In this document: piece by piece, positions 35,820 to 43,983 of the stretch | Position numbering within the stretch: position 1 is the stretch's first letter | Layout: every line of letters begins with the position of its first letter | NCBI RefSeq assembly: GCF_014648675.1 | Contig: NZ_BMRO01000003.1 | Span: forward strand, 62,001 to 126,000 | Length of the DNA stretch: 64,000 nt | Reading direction: 5' to 3' | Origin: Actinomadura livida | GTDB lineage: Bacteria > Actinomycetota > Actinomycetes > Streptosporangiales > Streptosporangiaceae | Program-made: the position numbers and the translations under genes | Notes under the pieces: model-generated | Seen by the model: the letters and a program-made list of their open reading frames with translations, nothing else | What the model was told of the DNA's origin: nothing | The model's database searches: none

Positions 35820-36749
35820 TTGAATCGCCGTGGCAATGGACTGTCGGCCGACACCTACGCCCCGCTGGTCGACCTCGCCCCGCACCTGGCCGACGCGATG
35901 CTGGCGGCGCTCGGCGAGGCCGGGGTGGCGGCGTACGCGACCTCGCCGTCCGGGCTGCCCGACCTGCCCGGTCCGGCCGGCCCGTCGGGCGACCCGGTCG
36001 CGGGCGACGTCCTCGACCGGCTGTACGTGGACGTCGACATGAAGCCGGCCGCCGAGGGCATCCTGCGCGCCCACCTCGCCCGGCTGCGCGACCCCTCCGC
36101 CCGCGGCACGGACGCCGAGCGCACCGAGACCGACCTCGCCGACCCCCGCGACCTGGCCGACCCCCGCGAACTGGGCGACCCCCGGGACGCCGCCGAGTCC
36201 CGCGACCCCGCCGCCGCCCGGGAGACCGCGGCCCCCCGCGACACCGCCGAGCCGCGCGACGCCGACCGCCCCGCCACCGCCGAGGACCCCGAGGCCCCCG
36301 CCGAACGCGACGAGGACGCCATCTGGGCGGAGATCGTCGCCGGCTACGACTCCGGACCCGAGGGCGACGACGTCCCCTGGCCCGAGGAGGAGAACCTCCG
36401 CGAGCCCGCCAAGCCCCCGCGGGAGGGCGACGACAGCACCGGGCGGCTCCCCCGCGCCCGCGTCATCAAGCCCGCCGAGCCGCCGGAGTTCCCCCCGGAG
36501 GAGGACGCCGACGGCCACTACATCCCGCCCCCTCCCCCGCCGCTGCCCAGCGCCGACCCCCTGACCAAAGGCGCCTGGGTCGCGCTGATCGGCGGCCCCG
36601 TCTACCTGCTGGTCACGGTCATCCTCGACTGGGAGGTCCCCGGCTGGGCCGCGTTCCTGGCCGTCGCCGCCTTCATCGGCGGCTTCGTCACCCTCGTCCT
36701 CCGCATGGGCGACGAGCCCCGCGACCCCGACGACGGAGCCGTCGTCTGA
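35820..36749 (+). CDS. Conserved actinobacterial membrane protein, unknown function
   Basis: A 309-residue protein. Residues 1-90 form a soluble domain (TYAPLVDLAPHLADAMLAAL; VAGDVLDRLYVDVDM). A long acidic, low-complexity linker follows with repeated DPRD/EPRD units (about 105-160) and EDAIWAEIVAGYDSG. A proline run precedes DPLTKGAWVALIGGPVYLLV, and two membrane helices close the protein (about 250-292) before MGDEPRDPDDGAVV. Similar domain order is recalled from Streptomyces neighbours of pfk and glk. The TTG at 35820 is chosen because AAGGAG lies 7 bases upstream and the conserved part starts soon after. Function is unknown. Confidence 0.75.
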   Translation: MNRRGNGLSADTYAPLVDLAPHLADAMLAALGEAGVAAYATSPSGLPDLPGPAGPSGDPVAGDVLDRLYVDVDMKPAAEGILRAHLARLRDPSARGTDAERTETDLADPRDLADPRELGDPRDAAESRDPAAARETAAPRDTAEPRDADRPATAEDPEAPAERDEDAIWAEIVAGYDSGPEGDDVPWPEEENLREPAKPPREGDDSTGRLPRARVIKPAEPPEFPPEEDADGHYIPPPPPPLPSADPLTKGAWVALIGGPVYLLVTVILDWEVPGWAAFLAVAAFIGGFVTLVLRMGDEPRDPDDGAVV

Positions 36750-36777
36750 GGTTCGGCCGGACGGTTCGCCCTGAGGT

Positions 36778-37506
36778 TCAGCGGGGCGGCGCCGGCCGGT
36801 CCCGGCCGATCACCAGGTCCGCCAGCAGCGGCCGGTGGTCCGTCGCGAGGACGTAGTCGTCCGTGGGCGCTGCGTCGCCTGTCGGGACTCCGCATCCGGT
36901 GGTCCGGATCGACGGGTCGGTGAAGACCGCGTCTATGCGCCTGCGGGGGTTGCGGGCGGAGAACGTCAGCTCGCCTCCTGCGGGGGCGGCCGCGTAGGCG
37001 TCCTGGAAGTGCCTCGTCAGGACCTTCCAGGACTCGCCGCCGGGGTCCTCGTTGACGTCGCCGGCGAGGACGACCGGGGCGCGGTACCGGGCGCGGGCAC
37101 GGCCCAGGTGGGCGAGGATCTCGTCGACGTGGCGCAACCGCGGAGCGTCCGCCAGGTCGAGGTGGGTGCTCGCCGCGATGAACGGGACTCCCCCGGCCTC
37201 CAGGACCGCGATCGCCAGCGCGCGGCGGTGCAGGCCCGCGTCCGGGGTGAGCAGGTGGAACTCGCGGGCGACCCGGCGGACGTGCGGCGCGGCCAGGACG
37301 GCGAGCCCGCAGGCCCGCCGTCCCGCCGCGACGCGCAGCCCGCACGCCCGCGCAAGCCGGCGCCGCTTCAGGCGCCAGGCCCAGAAGCGCGGGACCTCCT
37401 GCACGCAGACGACGTCCGGGGCGATGGCGCGCACGACCCGGGCCACGGCGGCCGGGTCGTCGCGCAGCGACCGGACGTTGTAGCTCAGCAGGCGGACGGA
37501 CGCCAT
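36778..37506 (-). CDS. Endonuclease/exonuclease/phosphatase (EEP) family protein
   Basis: A 242-residue Mg-dependent hydrolase. The fold motifs are complete: LLSYNVRSL (Asn), VVCVQEVPR (Glu, about 37), ASTHLDLAD (His), VLAGDVNEDPGG (Asp/Asn, about 147) and ATDHRPLLADLV (Asp-His, about 225). RRRIDAVF is the usual late Asp motif. Members cut DNA, phosphoinositides or sphingomyelin, so the substrate is open. There is no signal peptide. It ends 28 bp from the convergent membrane-protein gene and lies 18 bp after the glucokinase gene, probably in one transcript with it. Confidence 0.88.
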   Translation of the reverse strand: MASVRLLSYNVRSLRDDPAAVARVVRAIAPDVVCVQEVPRFWAWRLKRRRLARACGLRVAAGRRACGLAVLAAPHVRRVAREFHLLTPDAGLHRRALAIAVLEAGGVPFIAASTHLDLADAPRLRHVDEILAHLGRARARYRAPVVLAGDVNEDPGGESWKVLTRHFQDAYAAAPAGGELTFSARNPRRRIDAVFTDPSIRTTGCGVPTGDAAPTDDYVLATDHRPLLADLVIGRDRPAPPR

Positions 37507-37524
37507 CTCCGGACCCGTGCGCGC

Positions 37525-38493
37525 CTAGACGATGACGTCCTGGAGGGGGCGGACGCGGGCCAGGTCCGCCGCGCCGACGATGCCGGCCGCCGACCCCAGC
37601 TCGGCGATGCGGATGTCGGGCAGGGGGCGGTGGCCGCGGCCGGTCAGCGCGTCCTCGAACGCCGCGCGGATCGGGTCGAGGAGGAGGTCGCCGGCGTCGG
37701 ACAGGCCGCCGCCGATGATGAACGCGCCCGGGTCGAGGATCGCGCTGAGGTCGGCCAGGCCCTGGCCCGCCCAGTGCGCGATCGTCCGGAAGCACTCCAG
37801 CGCCGCCTTGTCGCCCTCGCGGGCCGCCTGCGACACCTCCGGGCCGCTGATGCCCTCGGGGCGGCCGTCGCCGAGCTCCAGCAGGCGCCCCGCCATCGCG
37901 GGCGCCACCCGGGCCAGGTCGCGGGCCTCGTGGACGAGGGCGTTGCCGCTGGCGTACTGCTCCCAGCAGCCGCGGTTGCCGCAGCCGCAGCGGCGGCCGT
38001 CCGGGACGACCCGGAAGTGCCCCATCTCCGCGCCGATGCCGAAACGGCCCCGGTACAGCTCGCCGTTGATGATGATGCCGCCGCCGATGCCCGTGCCGAG
38101 GGCCACCAGGACGAGGAAGTTCTCGCCGCGCCCGGCGCCGAAGCGGGCCTCGCCCCACGCGGTGGCGTTGCCGTCGTTCTCGACCACCACGGGCAGCCCG
38201 ACGCGGCTCTCCACCTTCTCCTTGATGGGCTCTTCCCGCCAGGCGAGGTTCGGGGCGAACAGGACGGTCGAGCGGGTCTCGTCGACGAAGCCGGCGGTGC
38301 CGAGGCCGACCGCGGACACCTCCTCGAACTTGCCCTTCAGGAGGTCGACGACCTCGGCGATGGTCTCGGCGGTCTCCTGCGGGTTGGTCGATGGAGTCGG
38401 CCTGCGTACCTTCTCCAGTATCGTCCCCCGGTCGTCGACGACCCCCGCGGCGACCTTCGTACCGCCCACATCCACGCCGATGGTCAGGGCCAT
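37525..38493 (-). CDS. ROK-family glucokinase
   Basis: A 322-residue sugar kinase. The N-terminal phosphate motif is IGVDVGGTKVAAGVVD. The sugar-binding ENDGNATAWGEARFGAG (about 105) and VALGTGIGGGII follow. The ROK zinc site is CGCGNRGCWEQYASG (about 170), and GAFIIGGGLSDAG lies near the C-terminus. It phosphorylates glucose for glycolysis, together with the phosphofructokinase 5 kb away. In Streptomyces this type of Glk also mediates carbon catabolite repression. The ATG at 38493 has AGGAGGAGGAAGG upstream. Confidence 0.93.
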   Translation of the reverse strand: MALTIGVDVGGTKVAAGVVDDRGTILEKVRRPTPSTNPQETAETIAEVVDLLKGKFEEVSAVGLGTAGFVDETRSTVLFAPNLAWREEPIKEKVESRVGLPVVVENDGNATAWGEARFGAGRGENFLVLVALGTGIGGGIIINGELYRGRFGIGAEMGHFRVVPDGRRCGCGNRGCWEQYASGNALVHEARDLARVAPAMAGRLLELGDGRPEGISGPEVSQAAREGDKAALECFRTIAHWAGQGLADLSAILDPGAFIIGGGLSDAGDLLLDPIRAAFEDALTGRGHRPLPDIRIAELGSAAGIVGAADLARVRPLQDVIV

Positions 38494-38539
38494 GTACCCT
38501 TCCTCCTCCTCGAGCGCCCCGGCTGGAGCCTGAACCGCA

Positions 38540-39028
38540 CTACCCGATGTCGGCGGGGCCGCCGCCCGTGGCGGCCGACCACGCATCGCCCGAATCAGGA
38601 CGTTCCGACCGATCGGACCTACCCGCCCGCGGGCTCTCCGACGCCTCCGGCGGCCGGTTCCGGCGGGTCCGGTCGACGGCGGCCACCACGTCGAGCGCGG
38701 CGGCGAGGAGCGACTGCCCGGCCTCGTGCAGATGGCGGCCCACGTCACCGCCCGCCTCGCGCTTGATCACGATCGCCCGGCAGACGGGGCAGTCCCGGCA
38801 CTCGGGCGCGCCGGTGGCGATGTGCGGCCGCTCCCCGGCGAGGACATGCGGCTGCTCGGCGGTGGCGTCGGCCCACACGTCCTCACCCGCGCCCGCCCCG
38901 CCGCTGCTCGGTTCGCCGCTGCTCGGTTCGTCGGCGTCCCGGTCCCGGCCGCCGCCGCTCACCCGCCTGATCAGCGCGTCGAAAAGCTTGGCCGCCTCGT
39001 CCAGGACGTCACCCGGCTGCTCACTCAT
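38540..39028 (-). CDS. Conserved hypothetical protein with CxxCxxC motif
   Basis: A 162-residue soluble protein. A helical start (DVLDEAAKLFDALIRRV) is followed by an acidic low-complexity stretch. A small cysteine motif, PECRDCPVCRAIVIKREAGG (Cys-x2-Cys-x2-Cys), then a helix AGQSLLAAALDVVAAVDRTRR and a charged tail complete it. The cysteine spacing may bind a metal but lacks a clear fourth ligand. Similar small proteins occur next to glk and the SRPBCC gene in actinobacteria. The ATG at 39028 is preferred over 39043. Function is unknown. Confidence 0.7.
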   Translation of the reverse strand: MSEQPGDVLDEAAKLFDALIRRVSGGGRDRDADEPSSGEPSSGGAGAGEDVWADATAEQPHVLAGERPHIATGAPECRDCPVCRAIVIKREAGGDVGRHLHEAGQSLLAAALDVVAAVDRTRRNRPPEASESPRAGRSDRSERPDSGDAWSAATGGGPADIG

Positions 39029-39099
39029 GGGTCCATCTTCCATCGGTCGTCGGCGTGACGGTATCGCCTAGTCGCCGTGTTCTGGTGGCTGCGGGGTGT

Positions 39100-39534
39100 T
39101 CAGCTCTCCACGTGGCGTTTGAGGCCCTTGAGCGCGGTGTCGATGATCCGCTTCTCGCCCTTGCGCTTCACCATGCCGATCAGCGGGATGCGCACGTCCA
39201 CGGCCAGCTCGTAGGTCACCTCGGTGCCGCCGTCCCGCTCGGCCAGGCTGTAGGAGCCGTGCAGGCCGGTGACGACCGAGCCCGCCTCCACCAGCTTCCA
39301 GGTCACCCGGTCGTCGCCCTCCCAGGTATAGGCGAGCCCGACGGTGTCGCTGAAGGGGCCGCCGTCGAACGTCAGCTCGGCGCGCGACGCCCGGCCGTCC
39401 TCGCCCGTCTCCTGGACGGTGATCCCGCGGATGCCGCTCGCCCACTCCGGGTACGCCGGCAGATCGGCGATCACCGCCATGATCTCGGACTTGCCCGCCT
39501 TGACCGTGATGGTGGAACTCGTGCGGTCCGCCAT
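39100..39534 (-). CDS. SRPBCC (polyketide cyclase/START-like) family protein
   Basis: A 144-residue single-domain START-like protein. The features are the opening strand SSTITVKAGKSEIMAVIADL, the helix PAYPEWASGIRGI, the beta-sheet section YTWEGDDRVTWKLVEAG and the long C-terminal helix MVKRKGEKRIIDTALKGLKRHVES. Such proteins have a hydrophobic cavity and bind lipids or aromatic ligands. The same family sits at this point of the mycobacterial block (Rv2185c). Ligand unknown. Confidence 0.85.
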   Translation of the reverse strand: MADRTSSTITVKAGKSEIMAVIADLPAYPEWASGIRGITVQETGEDGRASRAELTFDGGPFSDTVGLAYTWEGDDRVTWKLVEAGSVVTGLHGSYSLAERDGGTEVTYELAVDVRIPLIGMVKRKGEKRIIDTALKGLKRHVES

Positions 39535-39599
39535 CGGCGTCTCCCTCCGGCTCGTCGTGAGCCCGCGCGCGGGCCCGCTGTCCCTAGAGAACGTATCTT

Positions 39600-40367
39600 T
39601 CACACCGTCAGGACGTACGGCACGCCACGGGCGCGGAAGTGCCCCACGTTCACGCACTCGGTGCGGCCGATGCGCATCCGGCTCGCGAGCGGCTGGTGGA
39701 CGTGCCCGAAGAGGACGTACCTGGGCTGCGTCCGGTGGATCACGTCCAGGATCGCCGCGCTCCCCCGCTCGAAGCGGCGCGCCACCGTGTCGTACAGCAG
39801 CTCGGGGACGTCGGGCGGGATGTGGCAGCACAGCACGTCCACCTCCCCGACCGCCTCGACCTTGGCGGCGTAGGCGTCGTCGTCCAGCTCGTAGGGCGTG
39901 CGGTACTCGGTGCGCAGGCCGCCGCCGACGAACCCGAACCGGAGCCCGCCGATCTCGGTGGTCTCGCCGTCCAGGACGCGGTGGCCCTCCTTGAGGTGCG
40001 CGCCCCACATGCGCGGGACGTCCACGTTGCCGTACGTCAGGTACGCGGGGGCGGGCATGGCGGAGAACAGCTCCGCGTACTGCCGGTCGACGGCGCGCTC
40101 GATGTGCGGCCACGCGTCGCCTTCGAGCGAGGACCAGAGGGCGCGGGAGAACTCGCGGGCCTCGTCGAAGCGCTTCTCGGTCCGCAGCCCGATGAACCGG
40201 GCGGCGTTCTCCTGGCCGAACAGCTCGGCGAAGATGCCCTGCGCGTGGTCGTGGTAGTCGATGAAGAGGATCAGGTCGCCCAGGCAGATGAGGACGTCCG
40301 CGCCGTCCGCCGCGCTCGTCAGCGCGTCCGCGCGGCCATGGACGTCGCTCACCACGTGGATCCGCAT
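39600..40367 (-). CDS. Calcineurin-like metallophosphoesterase
   Basis: A 255-residue phosphoesterase with the full metal-ligand set: VVSDVHGRADAL (about 6), LICLGDLILF (about 27), TYGNVDVPR (Asn, about 111), CCHIPPD (about 180) and VLFGHVHQPLA (about 220). It is cytoplasmic by sequence. Members hydrolyse nucleotides, phosphoproteins or phospholipids. The ATG at 40367 starts at the first beta-strand. It lies 65 bp upstream of the SRPBCC gene on the same strand. Confidence 0.88.
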   Translation of the reverse strand: MRIHVVSDVHGRADALTSAADGADVLICLGDLILFIDYHDHAQGIFAELFGQENAARFIGLRTEKRFDEAREFSRALWSSLEGDAWPHIERAVDRQYAELFSAMPAPAYLTYGNVDVPRMWGAHLKEGHRVLDGETTEIGGLRFGFVGGGLRTEYRTPYELDDDAYAAKVEAVGEVDVLCCHIPPDVPELLYDTVARRFERGSAAILDVIHRTQPRYVLFGHVHQPLASRMRIGRTECVNVGHFRARGVPYVLTV

Positions 40368-40414
40368 GAAACGACTGTAATGGGACGGGCCGCAAGCGGC
40401 CACGGCCGGGATCG

Positions 40415-41110
40415 TCAGCCGGTCGCGGCCGACACCAGGGAGCGCCACTCGCTCACCAGGGCGGGGTCGACCGGGGCGTCCCAGGCGCCGTCCCGGCGGA
40501 CGGCGGTGCCCACGTGGAACGCGGTGACGCCCGCGGCGGCGAGGACCGCGACGTGCTTGCGGCGCAGCCCGCCCCCGGCCATGATCATCCCGGCCGCCTC
40601 GGGGCCGGCGGCCGCGCGCCGGACGAGGACGTCCACCCCGGCGTCCACGCCCCGCGCCGAACCGGCCGTGAGGACCGTGTCGAGCCCGCCGCCGAGGTGG
40701 CGGACGGCGTCCCACGCCTGGGCGGGGGCGGCGGCGTGGTCGACCGCGCGGTGGAACGTCCAGGGCAGCGGGGCGATGTCGGCGGCGAGCTTGCCGGTGG
40801 CGGCCGTGTCGACGTGGCCGGACGGGTCGAGGAAGCCGAGCACGAACCCGTCCGCGCCCGCCTCGGCGAGGCCGGCCGCGGCGCGCCGCAGCCGGTCGAG
40901 CTCGAAACCGGTGGTGCGGAACCCGGCCTTGGCCCGCAGCATCACCCGGATCGGCAGCGACGTGGCCTCCCGGATGGACTCCACGACGTCAGGATCGGGA
41001 GTAAGGCCGTCGGCGGCCATGTCGGCGGCCACCTCGATCCGGTCGGCGCCGCCGTCCTGCGCCGCACGGGCGTCCTCGGCCGTCAGCGCGATCACTTCGA
41101 GCAGCGACAT
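40415..41110 (-). CDS. cutC: CutC family protein
   Basis: A 231-residue TIM-barrel protein. CutC features are LEVIALTAEDARAAQDGGADRIEVAADMAADGLTP-type opening, LPIRVMLRAKAGF, ADGFVLGFLDPSGHVD, TFHRAVDHA, LDTVLTAGSARG and the late IMAGGGLRRKHV. Although named for copper homeostasis, the biochemical role is unsettled. It is somewhat more divergent than E. coli CutC. It starts with ATG at 41110, 230 bp from the divergent acyl-CoA ligase. Confidence 0.88.
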   Translation of the reverse strand: MSLLEVIALTAEDARAAQDGGADRIEVAADMAADGLTPDPDVVESIREATSLPIRVMLRAKAGFRTTGFELDRLRRAAAGLAEAGADGFVLGFLDPSGHVDTAATGKLAADIAPLPWTFHRAVDHAAAPAQAWDAVRHLGGGLDTVLTAGSARGVDAGVDVLVRRAAAGPEAAGMIMAGGGLRRKHVAVLAAAGVTAFHVGTAVRRDGAWDAPVDPALVSEWRSLVSAATG

Positions 41111-41340
41111 TGGCGTTCCCCCGGAACGGCGTTCGTGTGCGACCGGATCAAGCGTAGGCGACCGGGCGGCCGGCGCCGCGGCCGACGGCCGGTCTTTGCC
41201 GTGCCGTTAACAGCCGCTGTCAGCCGGTGCCGATGCGGCGCCCACCCTGGAATAAGCCCTACTCGTGGGTATCATTCGTGCACGGAGAATCCCCAGCGGA
41301 CTTCCCCGCCCACCTCGACGATCGACTACAGGAGCAGGCC

Positions 41341-43131
41341 GTGCGCGAGTTCAGCGTCCCCGCGATGGTGGAGGTCCCCGACTCCGCCACTCTGACCGAC
41401 GCGCCCTTCACCCGGGCCGCCAAGGAGCCGGGTGCCATCGTGGCGCGCCGCAGGAGCGGCGACGCCTGGAGCGCCGTCACCGCGGCCGAGTTCACCGAAG
41501 AGATCACCGCCGTCGCCAAGGGCCTCGTCGCCGCCGGCATCGAGCCCGGCGACCGGGTCTGCCTGCTGTCGCGGACGCGCTACGAGTGGACGGTCCTCGA
41601 CTACGCCGTCTGGACGGCGGGCGGGGTGTCCGTCCCCATCTACGAGACCTCGTCCGCGGAGCAGATCGAGTGGATCGTCGGCGACTCCGGCGCGAAGGCC
41701 GTGTTCGCCGAGACCGCGGACCACATCGCCAGGGTCGAGGAGGTGCGGGAGCGGCTCCCCGAGCTCGCGCACCTGTGGGGCATCGACGCGGGGGGCATCG
41801 ACGAGGTCCGGAAGCTGGGCGCCGAGACCGGCGACGACGTGGTGGAGGAGCGCCGCGGCTCCTGCGGGGCCGGCGACCTCGCCACGCTCGTCTACACCTC
41901 CGGCACCACCGGGCGCCCCAAGGGCTGCGAGATCACCCACGGGAACCTCGTGTCGACGTCGCGCAACGCCGTCCAGGGCGCGATCGCCGAGGTCGCGGTC
42001 GAGGGCAGCAGCACGCTGCTGTTCCTGCCGCTGGCGCACGTGTTCGCCCGGCTGATCCAGGTCGCCACGATCGAGGGCGGCATCGTCCTCGGGCACAGCG
42101 ACATCAAGAACCTGCTGCCCGACCTCGGCTCCTTCCAGCCGACGTTCCTGCTGGCCGTCCCCCGCGTGTTCGAGAAGGTCTACAACGGCGCCGAGCAGAA
42201 GGCCGCGGCCGACGGCAAGGGCAAGATCTTCAAGGCGGCGGCCGAGACCGCGATCGCCTACAGCCGCGCGCTGGACGGCGGCGGCCCGGGCATCGGCCTC
42301 AAGGCCAAGCACAAGGTCTTCGACGCGCTGGTGTACAAGAAGCTGCGCGCGGCGGTCGGCGGCAAGGTCGAGTACGCGGTGTCCGGCGGCGCCGCGCTCG
42401 GCGAGCGGCTCGGGCACTTCTTCCGCGGCGTCGGCATCACGATCCTGGAGGGCTACGGCCTCACCGAGACGACCGCCCCGGCCAGCGTGAACCGGCCGAC
42501 CGCGCTGAGGATCGGCACCGTGGGGCAGCCGATCCCGGGCGTGGACGTCCGCATCGCCGAGGACGGCGAGGTCCTCGTCCGCGGCATCAACATCATGCGC
42601 GGCTACTGGAACAACGAGGCCGCCACCAAGGAGGTCCTGGAGGACGGCTGGCTGCACACCGGCGACCTCGGCGCCCTCGACGACGACGGGTTCCTGCGGA
42701 TCACCGGCCGCAAGAAGGAGATCCTGGTGACCGCGGCGGGCAAGAACGTCGCGCCCGCGCCGCTGGAGGACCGGCTCCGCTCGCACCCGCTGGTCAGCCA
42801 GTGCCTGGTCGTCGGCGACGGCCGCAAGTTCATCAGCGCCCTCGTCACGCTGGACGAGGAGGCGCTCGGCCCGTGGAAGGCGCAGCACGGCAAGCCCGAG
42901 GCGATGACGGTGGACGAGCTGCGCCGCGACCCCGACGTGATCGCCGAGATCGAGGGCGCGATCGCCGAGGCCAACAAGTCGGTCAGCCGCGCCGAGTCGA
43001 TCAAGAAGCACGTGATCCTCGGCGTGGACTTCACCGAGGAGGCCGGGCACATGACGCCGAGCCTGAAGGTCAAGCGCAACGTCGTGATCCGGGAGTTCGC
43101 CGACGAGATCGAGGCGCTCTACACGGGCTGA
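41341..43131 (+). CDS. Long-chain fatty acid-CoA ligase (FadD15-like)
   Basis: A 596-residue adenylate-forming enzyme that activates long-chain fatty acids with ATP and CoA. The P-loop-like motif is LVYTSGTTGRPKGCEITHGNL (about 181-200). FLPLAHVFARL, the A5 motif LEGYGLTETTAP (about 375), the A7 motif GWLHTGDLG (about 437) and A8 RKKEILVTAAGKNVAP complete it. The GTG at 41341 is chosen because AGGAGC lies just upstream and the protein begins with the usual REFSVP. It corresponds in position to fadD15 of mycobacteria. Its stop directly abuts the stop of the convergent gene. Confidence 0.93.
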   Translation: MREFSVPAMVEVPDSATLTDAPFTRAAKEPGAIVARRRSGDAWSAVTAAEFTEEITAVAKGLVAAGIEPGDRVCLLSRTRYEWTVLDYAVWTAGGVSVPIYETSSAEQIEWIVGDSGAKAVFAETADHIARVEEVRERLPELAHLWGIDAGGIDEVRKLGAETGDDVVEERRGSCGAGDLATLVYTSGTTGRPKGCEITHGNLVSTSRNAVQGAIAEVAVEGSSTLLFLPLAHVFARLIQVATIEGGIVLGHSDIKNLLPDLGSFQPTFLLAVPRVFEKVYNGAEQKAAADGKGKIFKAAAETAIAYSRALDGGGPGIGLKAKHKVFDALVYKKLRAAVGGKVEYAVSGGAALGERLGHFFRGVGITILEGYGLTETTAPASVNRPTALRIGTVGQPIPGVDVRIAEDGEVLVRGINIMRGYWNNEAATKEVLEDGWLHTGDLGALDDDGFLRITGRKKEILVTAAGKNVAPAPLEDRLRSHPLVSQCLVVGDGRKFISALVTLDEEALGPWKAQHGKPEAMTVDELRRDPDVIAEIEGAIAEANKSVSRAESIKKHVILGVDFTEEAGHMTPSLKVKRNVVIREFADEIEALYTG

Positions 43132-43803
43132 TCAGCGGCCGGCCGGGCGCAGCGCGGCGACCGCGTCCGCGATCGCGGTGTCGCCGTTGAGCAGGTCGAG
43201 GGTGCGGCGGCGGACGTCGCCGGCGTCGAGGAGCGCCGCGATGACCGCCGCCACATCGTCGCGGGTCACCGCGCCGTACCCGATGGGCGGCTCGGCGAGC
43301 GTCACCCGGCCGGTCGGCGGGTCGTCGGTGAGCCGCCCGGGCCGCAGGATCAGCCAGTCGAGGGCGCCGCGGCGGCGCAGGTCGTCCTCCGCCTCGCCCT
43401 TGGCCCTGATGTAGGCCTCCCAGACCTCGCCGCGGCCGCCCGCGGGCGGCTCCCCGGCGCCCATCGCGGAGATCTGCACGAAGCCGCGGACGCCCGCGCG
43501 CTCCGCCGCGTCCGCCGTCAGCACCGCGGCGCCCCGGTCGACGGTGTCCTTGCGCGCCGCGCCGCTGCCGGGCCCCGCCCCGGCGGCGAACACGACGGCG
43601 TCCGCGCCCCGCAGGTGGCCGGCGACCTCGCCGGCGCCGGCCTCCTCCAGGTCGCACAGGACCGGCTCGGCGCCGGCGTCCCGGACGTCGGCCTCATGGC
43701 CGGGGTTGCGGACGAGGCTCCGCACGGTGTCGCCCCGCTCGGCCAGCAGCCGCGACAGCCGCAGTGCGATCTTCCCGTGCCCGCCCGCGATCACGATGTC
43801 CAT
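43132..43803 (-). CDS. NAD(P)-binding atypical SDR family protein
   Basis: A 223-residue Rossmann protein of the NAD(P)H-binding (SDR_a5/NmrA-like) group. It shows the dinucleotide loop IVIAGGHGKIALRLSRLL, RSLVRNPGHEADVRDAG, ADAVVFAAGAGPGSGA, FVQISAMGAGE and LILRPGRLTDDPPTG. The usual catalytic Tyr-x3-Lys is represented by YIRAKGEAE. The substrate is unknown. The gene is convergent with the acyl-CoA ligase; the two stops touch as TGATCA. Confidence 0.88.
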   Translation of the reverse strand: MDIVIAGGHGKIALRLSRLLAERGDTVRSLVRNPGHEADVRDAGAEPVLCDLEEAGAGEVAGHLRGADAVVFAAGAGPGSGAARKDTVDRGAAVLTADAAERAGVRGFVQISAMGAGEPPAGGRGEVWEAYIRAKGEAEDDLRRRGALDWLILRPGRLTDDPPTGRVTLAEPPIGYGAVTRDDVAAVIAALLDAGDVRRRTLDLLNGDTAIADAVAALRPAGR

Positions 43804-43983
43804 GCCGCGATCGTAATGCGCCGGACGCCGTCCGTCCTGGACCGGAGGGCGGGCGCGCCGGAGCCGCGCCCGCACGCGCGAGCGCGGCCGGTGAGGCGCC
43901 GCCGAAGGTCGAAACGGCATCCCCACCGGCCGCGCGTCCGGGTTCACCCCAGGGCGGTCCGGGTCACCCGGACGTCGGATGGA